This document shows positions 15,001 to 25,942 of a DNA stretch of 64,000 bases, piece after piece (position 1 is the stretch's first letter; each line of letters starts with the position of its first letter). The translations under genes were made by a program, and so were the position numbers. The notes under the pieces were generated by a model that did no database searches, had not been told where the DNA came from, and was given only the letters and a program-made list of their open reading frames with translations. Source of the DNA: Pristionchus mayeri (lineage: Eukaryota > Nematoda > Chromadorea > Rhabditida > Neodiplogasteridae); assembly GCA_036245805.1 (NCBI GenBank), contig BTRK01000006.1, positions 35,654,901-35,718,900 on the forward strand, read 5' to 3'.

Positions 15001-18000
15001 GGAAGGTTTTTCTGGTTTAGAACCAACAACATGATCACCTCTGCAGCAAATGTCATCGGACGCGAGCGAACAATCGATGAATGAGGAGAGAAGAAGAGAG
15101 ATCCCGATTGCAATGCAAGATCTAATCATATTATTGGAAGGTTTTTCTGGTTTAGAACCAACAACATGATCACCTCTGCAGCAAATGTCATCGGACGCGA
15201 GCGAACAATCGATGAATGAGGAGAGAAGAAGAGAGATCCCGATTGCAATGCAAGATCTAATCATATTATTGGAAGGTTCTTCTGGTTTAGAACCAACAAC
15301 ATGATCAGCTGTGCAGCAAATGTCATCGGACGCGAGCGAGCAATCGATGAATGAGGAGAGAAGAAGAGAGATCCCGATTGCAATGCAAGATCTAATCATA
15401 TTATTGGAAGGTTCTTCTGGTTTAGAACCAACAACATGACCAGCTCTGCAGCAAATGTCATCGGACGCGAGCGAACAATCTATGAATGAGGAGAGAAGAA
15501 GAGAGATCACGATGGCAATGCAAGATCTAATCATATTATTGAAAGGTTCTTCTGGTTTAGAACCAACAATATGAACAGCTCTGCAGGAAATGTCATCGGA
15601 CGCGAGCGAACAATCGATGAATGAGGAGAGAAGAAGAGAGATCACGATGGCAATGCAAGATCTAATCATACTATTGGAAGGTTCTTCTGGTCACGATCAT
15701 ACTATTGGAAGGTTCTTCTGGTCACGATGGCAACGCAAGATCTACTTATAGTATTGGAAGGTTCTTCTGGTTTAGAACCAACAATATGATCAGCTCTGCA
15801 GCAAATGTCATCGGACGCGAGCGAGCAATCGATGAATGAGGAGGGAAGAAGAGAGATCACGATGGCAACGCAAGATCTAATCATATTATTGGAAGGTTTT
15901 TCTGGTTTAGAACCAACAACATGATCACCTCTGCAGCAAATGTCATCGGACGCGAGCGAACAATCGATGAATGAGGAGAGAAGAAGAGAGATCACGATGG
16001 CAATGCAAGATCTAATCATATTATTGGAAGGTTCTTCTGGTTTAGAACCAACAACATGATCAGCTGTGCAGCAAATGTCATCGGACGCGAGCGAGCAATC
16101 GATGAATGAGGAGAGAAGAAGAGAGATCACGATGGCAATGCAATATCTAATCATACTATTGGAAGGTTCTTCTGGTCACGATCATACTATTGGAAGGTTC
16201 TTCTGGTCACGATGGCAATGCAAGATCTAATCATACTATTGGAAGGTTCTTCTGGTCACGATCATACTATTGGAAGGTTCTTCTGGTCACGATGGCAATG
16301 CAAGATCTAATCATACTATTGGAAGGTTCTTCTGGTTTAGAACCAACAATATGATCAGCTCTGCAGCAAATGTCATCGGATGCGAGCGAGCAATCGATGA
16401 ATGAGGAGAGAAGAAGAGAGATCACGATGGCAATGCAAGATCTAATCATACAATTGGAAGGTTCTTCTGGTCACGATCATACTATTGGAAGGTTCTTCTG
16501 GTCACGATGGCAATGCAAGATCTAATCATACTATTGGAAGGTTCTTCTGGTCACGATCATACTATTGGAAGGTTCTTCTGGTCACGATGGCAACGCAAGA
16601 TCTACTTATAGTATTGGAAGGTTCTTCTGGTTTAGAACCAACAATATGATCAGCTCTGCAGCAAATGTCATCGGACGCGAGCGAGCAATCGATGAATGAG
16701 GAGGGAAGAAGAGAGATCACGATGGCAACGCAAGATCTAATCATATTATTGGAAGGTTTTTCTGGTTTAGAACCAACAACATGATCACCTCTGCAGCAAA
16801 TGTCATCGGACGCGAGCGAACAATCGATGAATGAGGAGAGAAGAAGAGAGATCACGATGGCAATGCAAGATCTAATCATATTATTGGAAGGTTCTTCTGG
16901 TTTAGAACCAACAACATGATCAGCTGTGCAGCAAATGTCATCGGACGCGAGCGAGCAATCGATGAATGAGGAGAGAAGAAGAGAGATCACGATGGCAATG
17001 CAATATCTAATCATACTATTGGAAGGTTCTTCTGGTCACGATCATACTATTGGAAGGTTCTTCTGGTCACGATGGCAATGCAAGATCTAATCATACTATT
17101 GGAAGGTTCTTCTGGTCACGATCATACTATTGGAAGGTTCTTCTGGTCACGATGGCAATGCAAGATCTAATCATACTATTGGAAGGTTCTTCTGGTTTAG
17201 AACCAACAATATGATCAGCTCTGCAGCAAATGTCATCGGATGCGAGCGAGCAATCGATGAATGAGGAGAGAAGAAGAGAGATCACGATGGCAATGCAAGA
17301 TCTAATCATACAATTGGAAGGTTCTTCTGGTCACGATCATACTATTGGAAGGTTCTTCTGGTCACGATGGCAATGCAAGATCTAATCATACTATTGGAAG
17401 GTTCTTCTGGTTTAGAACCAACAACATGATCTGCTCTGCACCAAATGTCATCGGACGCGAGCGAACAATCGATGAATGAGGAGAGAAGAAGAGAGATCCC
17501 GATTGCAATGCAAGATCTAATCATACAATTGGAAGGTTCTTCTGGTACCGATCATACTATTGGAAGGTTCTTCTGGTCACGATGGCAATGCAAGATCTAA
17601 TCATACTATTGGAAGGTTCTTCTGGTTTAGAACCAACAACATGATCTGCTCTGCACCAAATGTCATCGGATGCGAGCGAGCAATCGATGAATGAGGAGAG
17701 AAGAAGAGAGATCACGATGGCAATGCAAGATCTAATCATATTATTGAAAGGTTCTTCTGGTTTAGAACCAACAACATGACCAGCTCTGCAGCAAATGTCA
17801 TCGGACGCGAGCGAACAATCTATGAATGAGGAGAGAAGAAGAGAGATCACGATGGCAATGCAAGATCTAATCATATTATTGAAAGGTTCTTCTGGTTTAG
17901 AACCAACAATATGAACAGCTCTGCAGGAAATGTCATCGGACGCGAGCGAACAATCGATGAATGAGGAGAGAAGAAGAGAGATCACGATGGCAATGCAAGA

Positions 18001-18585
18001 TCTAATCATACTATTGGAAGGTTCTTCTGGTCACGATCATACTATTGGAAGGTTCTTCTGGTCACGATGGCAACGCAAGATCTACTTATAGTATTGGAAG
18101 GTTCTTCTGGTTTAGAACCAACAATATGATCACCTCTGCAGCAAATGTCATCGGACGCGAGCGAGCAATCGATGAATGAGGAGGGAAGAAGAGAGATCAC
18201 GATGGCAACGCAAGATCTAATCATATTATTGGAAGGTTTTTCTGGTTTAGAACCAACAACATGATCACCTCTGCAGCAAATGTCATCGGACGCGAGCGAA
18301 CAATCGATGAATGAGGAGAGAAGAAGAGAGATCACGATGGCAATGCAAGATCTAATCATATTATTGGAAGGTTTTTCTGGTTTAGAACCAACAACATGAT
18401 CACCTCTGCAGCAAATGTCATCGGACGCGAGCGAACAATCGATGAATGAGGAGAGAAGAAGAGAGATCCCGATTGCAATGCAAGATCTAATCATATTATT
18501 GGAAGGTTCTTCTGGTTTAGAACCAACAACATGATCAGCTGTGCAGCAAATGTCATCGGACGCGAGCGAGCAATCGATGAATCCG
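1..18585. repeat. Minisatellite array of 135-bp units with 31-bp and 49-bp derivatives
   Basis: The block is tandem sequence from the window edge to about 18585, where it stops inside a unit at the words ATCGATGAATCCGG. The full unit is 135 bp and can be split into an 86-bp part (TTAGAACC to AGAGAT) and a 49-bp part (CACGATGG to TTCTGGT). Shortened units lack the 86-bp part (49 bp) or also lack the GGCAATGCAAGATCTAAT segment (31 bp). Read on the minus strand a full unit is exactly 45 codons without stops and starts MIRSCIAIVISLLLSSFIDC, which has the n-region, hydrophobic core and polar end of a signal peptide. Runs of full units give frames up to 330 codons (14677-15669), but the 31- and 49-bp units break the frame. 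Differences between units are mostly amino-acid changing (Cys/Ser/Trp at one codon, Asp/Val, Val/Ile), with no sign of purifying selection. I read it as non-coding satellite derived from a secreted-protein exon. Confidence 0.95.
8185..11110. repeat. 565-bp higher-order repeat inside the minisatellite
   Basis: Identical 453-bp open frames begin at 8297, 8862, 9427, 9992 and 10557, exactly 565 bp apart. The composite unit is 31 + 49 + 31 + 49 + 3 x 135 bp. A simpler composite of 436 bp (31 + 3 x 135) occurs at 1997, 2433 and 3600. The near-perfect copies suggest recent unequal exchange or replication slippage of whole composites rather than of single 135-bp units. Confidence 0.9.
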
Positions 18586-18804
18586 GATAATGATCGAAAG
18601 CGCACGAAAACAGAAAAAGAAGACATCACTCCATCACTCACAACAATTCACTCACCCAGTTGTAGTTTGTGGTAGGCAAGAAGGCGGTCGTCGGCATCGG
18701 ATCTGTAGTGGTTAGTTAGAATTCCCATCAGGTATATCACTACCAATTTCCCCAGAAACATATTCGACAAGAACAATGTTGGATTCCCTTCACTAAGAGT
18801 TCAC

Positions 18805-20064
18805 CAGAGGGGGTCGAAGATGTAGTCGATGGCTTCTTTGATCTCGTTCCCTTGGGTGTCACTCGAGTGGTCGTCGTGGCTAAATATGGGACTGAGTTTA
18901 TTTGCATGTGCGGTCTCAATAACTTTGTCTCAATAATCAACACTCACTATTGATCGTTGAAGGGGCGGCCTTCGATGAACTCGTAGACGTGCTTGTAGAT
19001 CCAATTGTGGTGCTCTATTTGCCTGGAATTAGAGTTATTCAGCATTATTTCTCGATAAACGATTTTAAACAACAAGGTCGTTACTACGTGGAATCGGGAA
19101 TTTATTTAGTCGTGGCACTTAGGATGTACCTGCTATTGTGTGGGTCGACGAGGACTGGCCAGAAGGAGTGGGCGTTGACGAAGATGCAGAAGGAGACGAA
19201 GGGGAGGGCCCAGATGAAGGAGAGACGGAGGTGGGGGTGGTCGATGGGTAGCTGTCAGACGATCCTGAAAATATATTACATTATCACTAAAAGAATTCAC
19301 GACCATTGTACCTCGTGAGGAGGTTCTCTCTGTATTCTGGGAGATTCTCTCAATGTTCCTTACCTGAAGTCTCCGAGGTTCTGCCAGTCGTGGGCATCAT
19401 GGAGTCTGCTTGAATTTTCGTCGAGTCTGAAATATTTTTTGTATATTGAAGACATCTCTCCCTATGCTTTTCCCGCTATCCCAACCCTTTCCTTTGTTTA
19501 ACTTGATCAGGGGAAATAATATGATTATAACGATATGTCATCGGCCAGAAAGAGCGTGAGAGAGTGCCTAATAAGGACAATTATGAGCCAAGTTGCGTAC
19601 AGTAAATGCCACCGTACCTTCATTCCTCGTAGTGGTTCCAAGCTCTACCAATCTTTACGAGGGAGGACGGCACGATGGCAAAACAGTCAGGAAGTTAGGT
19701 ACCTGCAGCCTTGCCATTCGAGGAGGAGGAGGACGGGCCATCCGAATTGCCAGACGAACGAGAAGCAGAGGATTCGGGGAGTGTCTGACCGAACTCTGAA
19801 ATCATTAATTAAGTTTTCCTTCATCAGAAAATTTAAAAACTATCGGACTATGGATGTACCTTGCGTGGTGAGGGCGAATTCAGGGCGAGTTGAAGGGGAT
19901 GAAGACGGAGTAGCAAGATTTTCTGGCTTGTCGATCCCTGAAGATATGGACTCGTTACATGCATATTGCTGTGTATGACCTAAGTTATACCAAAGCCGTA
20001 AGCCCATCCGTATTTTAGGCATGGTGTACTTACCGTGTAGTAAATCTCGCCCTCCACCCTGCAC
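18805..20064 (-). CDS. Ser/Thr/Pro-rich mucin-like secreted protein (partial model)
   Basis: Candidate exons on the minus strand, in order of transcription, are 19937-19860, 19795-19703, 19426-19364, 19264-19130 and 18891-18805. Each is flanked by AG and GT, and each starts with two bases and ends with one base of a split codon, so all are phase-1 symmetric and can be added or skipped without changing frame. They encode low-complexity peptides such as SSGPSPSSPSASSSTPTPSG and LATTTTRVTPKGTRSKKPS, typical of an O-glycosylated mucin-like stalk. Another spliceable segment, 19022-18948, has an in-frame TAG in this reading and would have to be skipped. The last three segments are also open in another frame that looks like ordinary protein. 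The 5' end (a possible exon ending at 20031 before GTAAGT) and the 3' end, which nears the minisatellite, are not resolved. No named family is recognised. Confidence 0.5.
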
Positions 20065-20274
20065 CCTTTATTTTACCATTCTCGCTCACGCTCCCTAATT
20101 TCGTCACTTCTTATCTGACTTCTCGCCGCGTGTTGCGGTTTAGTATTCTTCTATTTAATAATCGATAAATTCTATAATCTACTCTCCACTCCCTAAGTGT
20201 ACGCAAGTATACAACACATTTCACTGTTTAATTTTGTATTATCTATGGTCAAGGCGCAACAGTTCACAGTGATA

Positions 20275-22488
20275 TTAGGTTGGTAAGAAAGTTCTGTCGC
20301 GTACTATTTTTCCATTTTTTCTTGACTGAATAAATTGTCTGGAAATTCAATTTAACATAAGGTGAAGTAACGTAAGTAGTATACGTCAACACGTTTAAGT
20401 CGATTCTATTTCGCTTATAAATCGAGTAAATAAATAAAATCTCAAAAATTCTGAAAATGACGATTTTATGGTGTAATATTTTGAACTCAGCCGTTTGAAT
20501 AAGAGCTACCAATTGCTTCTACTGCTTTGAATGGTGATAACACTAGAGTTGTACATCCATATTATCACATAACATCCGGCATTCGATATGTGTGGGAAGC
20601 TGCAGATTGCAAAAAAGGCTGATTTCAAAGAACAATTTTCGGTTTCTTCATTTGAAAAAATGTAGCTTACGAACAGTTAGGTGCACCACTTTCCCATTTA
20701 GGGTAAACACTAATCATGCCGAGTACTTCATCACTCACTACAACTGAGCTTACTGGATCAATCGCTAAATCTTCAGAGATGAGAAATGCTTAACAACAAA
20801 ATTCAATGCAGTGAAATTTTCAGAATTAGCACTGATCCCAAGTTGGCATAATGTGTCTTTCTTATTGTTATGCAACTTAAAACATGCCCACGTGTTACAC
20901 TCTACAACAGCATGTTAGTTACGCCCATATCAGAGGTCTTCTGAGAGATCGCAGGATGTGATTTACAAAAAATTGAAACTGCTTCAATCGGGTACCCATT
21001 AACGGTATTGATGCATCTGAGGATAAGTAACTTTTGTTTAAAGTTGTAGAGCCGTAAATTGCGCACAACCTAAAAGCCGGCTCTCGAAAAATCAAAAGTT
21101 TGACAGGTCATAATTCCTTTCATTTTTGAGATAGAGAGTCGCTCAAAGAAACATTAAGAACCGCCTCGACGAGATAAACCACTTTTATGTTGAAAGCAAC
21201 ACGATTGGAAGAAAACGAAATATAGGTAATTCTGAAAATGCGATTTTTGATATTTTTTTTCGTAGTTTTTCGGGTGTCTCCGAAAAAAAGATCCCATGCG
21301 TCGATGAGATCTCTATGAATTCGTAATCTACGCACTTTTCTACCCCTGAGTAGAGTGTTTCCATAAAGAAAAGTTATTGACAACACATATTTTTATGCGT
21401 CAAAACAGGGATTTTCATGGTAAAACTCAAACATAGTCTCGTCCAAAATGAATGTAGATGCCGTTTGCAGCCTCCAATGAGGTTCCAATTTTGCATGAGA
21501 GTCAATCTGGGGCATATACATGTGATTATGTGCGAAAAATACCAAAATTGAAAAATTTTAAAATTTCGATTTTCCGACCATTTTGACCGAAAAAATCGAA
21601 ATTTTAAAATTTTTCAATTTTGGTAATTTTCATATACAAATATGTTTATATGCCCCAGATTGACTCCCATGCAAAATTGGAACCTCATTGGAGGCTGCAA
21701 ACGGCATCTACAGTCATTTCGGACTAGACTATGTTTGAGTTTTACCATGAAAATACCTGTTTTGACGCATAAAAATATGTGTTGTCAATTACTTTTTTTT
21801 ATGGAAACACTCTACCCAGGGGTAGAAAAGTGCGTAGGTTACGAATTCATAGAGATCTCATCGACGCATGGGATCTTTTTTTCGGAGACACCCGAAAAAC
21901 TACGAAACAAAATATCAAAAATCGCATTTTCAGAATTACCTATATTTCGTTTTCTTCCAATCGTGTTGCTTTCAACATAAAAGTGGTTTATCTCGTCGAG
22001 GCGGTTCTTAATGTTTCTTTGAGCGACTCTCTATCTCAAAAATGAAAGGAATTATGACCTGTCAAACTTTTGATTTTTCGAGAGCCGGCTTTTAGGTTGT
22101 GCGCAATTTACGGCTCTACAACTTTAAACAAAAGTTACTTATCCTCAGATGCATCAATACCGTTAATGGGTACCCGATTGAAGCAGTTTCAATTTTTTGT
22201 AAATCAAGGTCTCTATTTCCTACATTCTCTCAGAAGACCTCTGATATCACATTTCTTCTGTCAACTATGAGCAAATAAAAAATAAGGTTTTTCATCAATT
22301 TCACTGAATTTGGCAATCCACTATGCCAGAATTAGTAATTGGAGAATACTGTGATAACGTTTTCTCGAAAGAGTAACCAAGTACTATTAGACTACTGAAG
22401 ATCGTATGAAGATTGATCAACTTTGAAGGGCAGGATAAGCCAAAATGTAAAATACGAGAAACGCGACAGAACTTTCTTACCAACCTAA
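20275..22488. mobile_element. Mariner-type element, 2.2 kb, no intact transposase
   Basis: The ends are perfect inverted repeats beginning TTAGGTTGGTAAGAAAGTTC and continuing TGTCGCG, flanked by TA on both sides (20273-20274 and 22489-22490). This matches the TIR style and TA target of mariner elements. The element is longer than a normal mariner (about 1.3 kb) because a foldback element of about 1.3 kb sits inside. I found no open transposase frame, so it must be a defective copy. Confidence 0.8.
20928..22250. mobile_element. Foldback element (family G) nested in the mariner element
   Basis: Two arms of about 620-650 bp are inverted around position 21582, with a short AT-rich loop. Equivalent frames read from 21386 to 21120 on the minus strand and from 21779 to 22045 on the plus strand. 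Family marks are the words GCCTCGACGAG and AGCCGGCTCTCG, shared with the element at 30386-31483. No protein is encoded. Outer ends are approximate. Confidence 0.75.
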
Positions 22489-23034
22489 TATTATATTACG
22501 CCCCAAATAATTCTTTCATATTCGAGTTATTGGTGTAACTGTTGTTTAAAATTCGGTATATACGTGAACTGTGTGCGCAAATGAATATCATCAACGAAAC
22601 AATAATTAATAGAAACTTGCATTGCTTGATGCCGATGTCCATGAAATGCTTCGGGCCCTCCTGAAAATAGATTTGATCCTTTGAAAATTTAATAATTATT
22701 ATAATGTTTTTAACTATATGTTTGAATAAATTGATTAAGAGCCCTTTTGCCTAGTGTCGAGCAAATGATAGCTCGAGCAATAATTTCGAATCTCAAAATA
22801 TGCACTGACAAGCAGTTCTTTTTGTAAGCAGTGCTTTTTGATTACAGGACAGGAGTAATTACGGTAAGCACAGTGCGGAAGAGCTGTGACATTTCTTTCC
22901 TTCCTTTTCCACTAATCTGAGACCCGTCTCAGATTAGTGACCTCTAAGGAGAGAATAGGCGAGAGAACATGGGAACAGGAGAGAGCGCAGAATGGTAAGA
23001 TCCGCTGGTTTATTCCAACCAGTAGGTGGGCAAC
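22489..23034. other. No gene seen; one short perfect hairpin
   Basis: This stretch is AT-rich spacer. The only structure is a perfect inverted repeat at 22910-22939 (14-bp arms CACTAATCTGAGAC, two-base loop). Confidence 0.6.
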
Positions 23035-23165
23035 CTCCCCCACCCACTGGTCAGGGCACTGGTTAACCAGTGGTTAGCCTAAACTCCTCCCACCCCAACT
23101 GATTAACCACTGGTCAAAAACAGCTAACCACTGGTTAACCAGTGCCCTGACCAGCGGGTGGGGAG
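23035..23165. repeat. Imperfect inverted repeat with about 40-bp arms
   Basis: CACTGGTCAGGGCACTGGTT and following bases at 23035-23078 recur inverted at 23123-23165. The inner word ACTGGTTAACCAGTG is itself palindromic. The structure would fold into a cruciform or hairpin. It is not obviously part of the neighbouring foldback families. Confidence 0.75.
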
Positions 23166-23407
23166 AAACCAGAGGAGTGAGAGGGAGCATGAGAAGGGGT
23201 CGAGGAAGAGGCCAGCGGCTACCTCTAGCGACCTCTAGCGCGATTCAGAGATGAGATATCGACAAACGGCCAAAAGCATGACCTTATTTGGATACCTGCG
23301 GGCATTTTGAGCATAGTTAGGGTGACATAGGTTCATTTCGGCTATACCCCTTGTGGTCCCTACCTGTAAGAACCCCATTTGCCAATTTTCCCTCCATTCC
23401 CTGCATC

Positions 23408-23434
23408 AGCTCGATTCCCTCGTGAGAGGCGTGA
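23408..23434 (+). repeat. Solo right end of a family-F foldback MITE
   Basis: AGCTCGATTCCCTCGTGAGA followed by GGCGTGA and then TA matches the right terminus of the F elements at 24969, 25942 and 49931. No partner left end was found within 1 kb upstream. Confidence 0.6.
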
Positions 23435-23991
23435 TATTTTAATGGACCGTTTGCAACATAATGGTCCAAATCGGCTTCAGAAATACAATGGTCCGTTTTC
23501 GGACCACTATATTTTTGGTTTTTTATTCAGCACGGTAGAGGAGTCAGGCAATCGTCTTTATAGGCTAGAGGTTCTTTATACGAGCTAGTATAACGAACTA
23601 ATGGATCCAATTGATTCGACCCACATGAAGTTTTCGTCTTTGAAACCTAAAACTAAGTCTACCCTGATATAAGACACATGAAAGATATTAAAACTAATTA
23701 ATGAGAAATGCCCCGACGAGACCGTATCGTTAACAACAAGGCAAAGTGGCGGTACCTAGAGGCCAAACACGACGAAATTGTTCGTTCTGTTCTGGGGAAA
23801 GACTGACAGTTCCATCCCAATTCGTGGTTAGGAAGTAATTCACCCTTGTAATCAGTTCCCTAATAGAACTGGGGAGGATTGGCAGCCAAACCACTAAGAA
23901 ATGTTAAAAATGGCATAACTAAATTAGGGACCATAAAAAATACTGGCCCATAAATTCAGCCAACAAACGGATTAATTTCCTTTAAATAATA

Positions 23992-24969
23992 TCACGCCTT
24001 TCACGGGAAAATCGAGCTAAAATCGCCATTCTGGTTCTGGGAATGGAGGAGGAATCGTAAAATGAGTTCTCACCGGTTTCGGCCATCCTAAGGCATGCCT
24101 GACAGATACCCAAGGTCTTCATTTTGGGACTCTCTACGCCGGGGTTCATCTCGGCATCTGTTACTTTGTCCTCTGAGTGACCCCCACTCATTTTTCGATC
24201 TCTATCGTTCGATATACTTCATTTTATCTGAATCTCACTTTTAACCACAGTACATTGTAGGCCAATTTTCTCAAAAGTGTAGGTAAACGAGAAGCTGATT
24301 TTTTTCACATATTGTAGATTTTTCCCTGAGCTATCGAATGAGTGGTCTGCGCCGAAAATATCGGGGGGACTGTTAGAATTAAGGTCATTTTACGAGCCTT
24401 GATCATTTGAAGTTATTTTTCAACAGGAAGATTGGATGAACATCGATCATTCTTGGCTGAACGAGCAATGAGAGCGGTCTGCAGCGCAATTTCTGACGAA
24501 GAAAAATAACTTCAAATGATCAAGGCTCGTAAAATGACCTTAACTCTAACTGTCCCCCCGATATTTTCGCGCAGATCACTCATTCGATAGCCCAGGGAAA
24601 ATTCTACAATATGTGGAAAAATCAGCTGCTCGTTTACCAACATTTTTGAGAAAATTGACCTACAATATACTGTGGTTAAAAGTGAGAATCAGAGAAAATG
24701 AAGTATATCGATCGATAGATCTCGAAAAATTAGTTTGAGTCACTCAGAGGTCAATTTTGCTATATCTTTCATTGTTATCGGGAAACGAGCTCACAAAGTG
24801 AGAGATGCCGAGATGAAGCCCGGCGTAGAGAGTCCCAAAATGAAGTCTGTATAATTATACCTTGGGGATCGGTCAGGAATGCCTTAGGATGGCCGGAACC
24901 GGTGAGAACTCATTTTACGATTCCCCCTCCATTCCCAGAACCAGCTCGATTCTCTCGTGAGAGGCGTGA
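23992..24969. mobile_element. Foldback MITE F1 (TA target site)
   Basis: The termini are TCACGCCTTTCACGGGAAAA TCGAGCT on the left and the inverse on the right (CTCGTGAGAGGCGTGA), with TA outside each end. Most of the element is an inverted repeat folding around 24480. TA target duplication and lack of coding capacity fit a Tc1/mariner-dependent MITE. Internal words such as GGTCACTCAGGCATGCCT or their variants are shared with F2 and F3. Confidence 0.8.
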
Positions 24970-24971
24970 TA

Positions 24972-25942
24972 TCACGCCATTCACGAGAAAATCGAGCTAG
25001 AATCGCAATTCTTGGGAATGGAGGGGAAATCGTGAAATGAGTACTAACCGGGTTTCGCCACCCTGAGGCATGCCTGAGTGACCCCTGAAGTATTATAGTG
25101 CACAGTTCATGTTGGAGCTCCCTACGTAGGGTCAGATACCGGCGTCACTCACTTTGAGAGCCGTTTTCTTGGATACGGTGAAAGATAGGGCAAAATTGAC
25201 CTCTGAGTGACCCCAACTCATATCTTTCGAACTATCCAAAGCATTTTCTCTAAAACCCATTTTCAACAGTGGTACACTTCAGTCAAATTTTCTGAAAAAT
25301 GTAAGTGAAGATGCAGCTCAATTTTTTACACTACATGCAGCTCAGCGAGCGCTTTCCAATGAGTGGTTTGCGAAAAACATACGAACACTCCTGTGAGAGT
25401 TTCGCCCTTTTAACTTCGTCTCGATCGTTTGAACGTTCTTTTCAACGGAGATTTCGATAGAAAATCGATCATTTTCGACCGAGCTCTTCGAAAAGTGCGG
25501 TGTGAAATGAAATTATCTGTTGAAAAGAAAGTTCAAACGATCCAGACGAAGTTAAAAGGGCGAAACTCTCACAGGAGTATTCGTATTTTTTTGCAAACCA
25601 CTCATTGGCGTGATATACCAGCAAGCTCTCGCTGAGCTGCATCTAGTGTGAAAATTTGAGCTGCATCTTCACCTACATTTTGAGAAAATCTTCCTGAAGT
25701 GTACCACTGTTGAAAATGGGTTTTAGAAACAATGGTTTAGATAGATCGAAAGAGCTCGAAAAATGAGTTGGGGTCACTCAGAGGTCTGATGCCGGTATCC
25801 GACCCTATGCAGGGAGCTCCAAAATGAAGTCTGCACTATAATACTTCAGGGGTCACTCAGGCATGCCTCAGGATGGCGAAAACCTGTTAGAACTCATTTC
25901 ACCATTCCCAAGCTCAGCTCGATTCTCTCATGAGAGGCGTGA
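24972..25942. mobile_element. Foldback MITE F2, abutting F1
   Basis: It begins TCACGCCATTCACGAGAAAA and ends CTCATGAGAGGCGTGA. The TA at 24970-24971 is the right flank of F1 and also the left flank of F2, so the two elements are separated by only these two bases. The two arms are diverged inverted copies folding around 25460. No credible coding frame. Confidence 0.8.

Noticed and set aside
1..18585. CRISPR-like array
   Set aside because: Units are contiguous with no unique spacers, lengths are 31, 49 and 135 bp, and the surrounding genes are eukaryotic.
1..18585. A family of many separate secreted-protein genes, one per open frame
   Set aside because: There are no promoters, unique flanks or introns between frames; frame ends are set by the short units, and the sequences are tandem copies.
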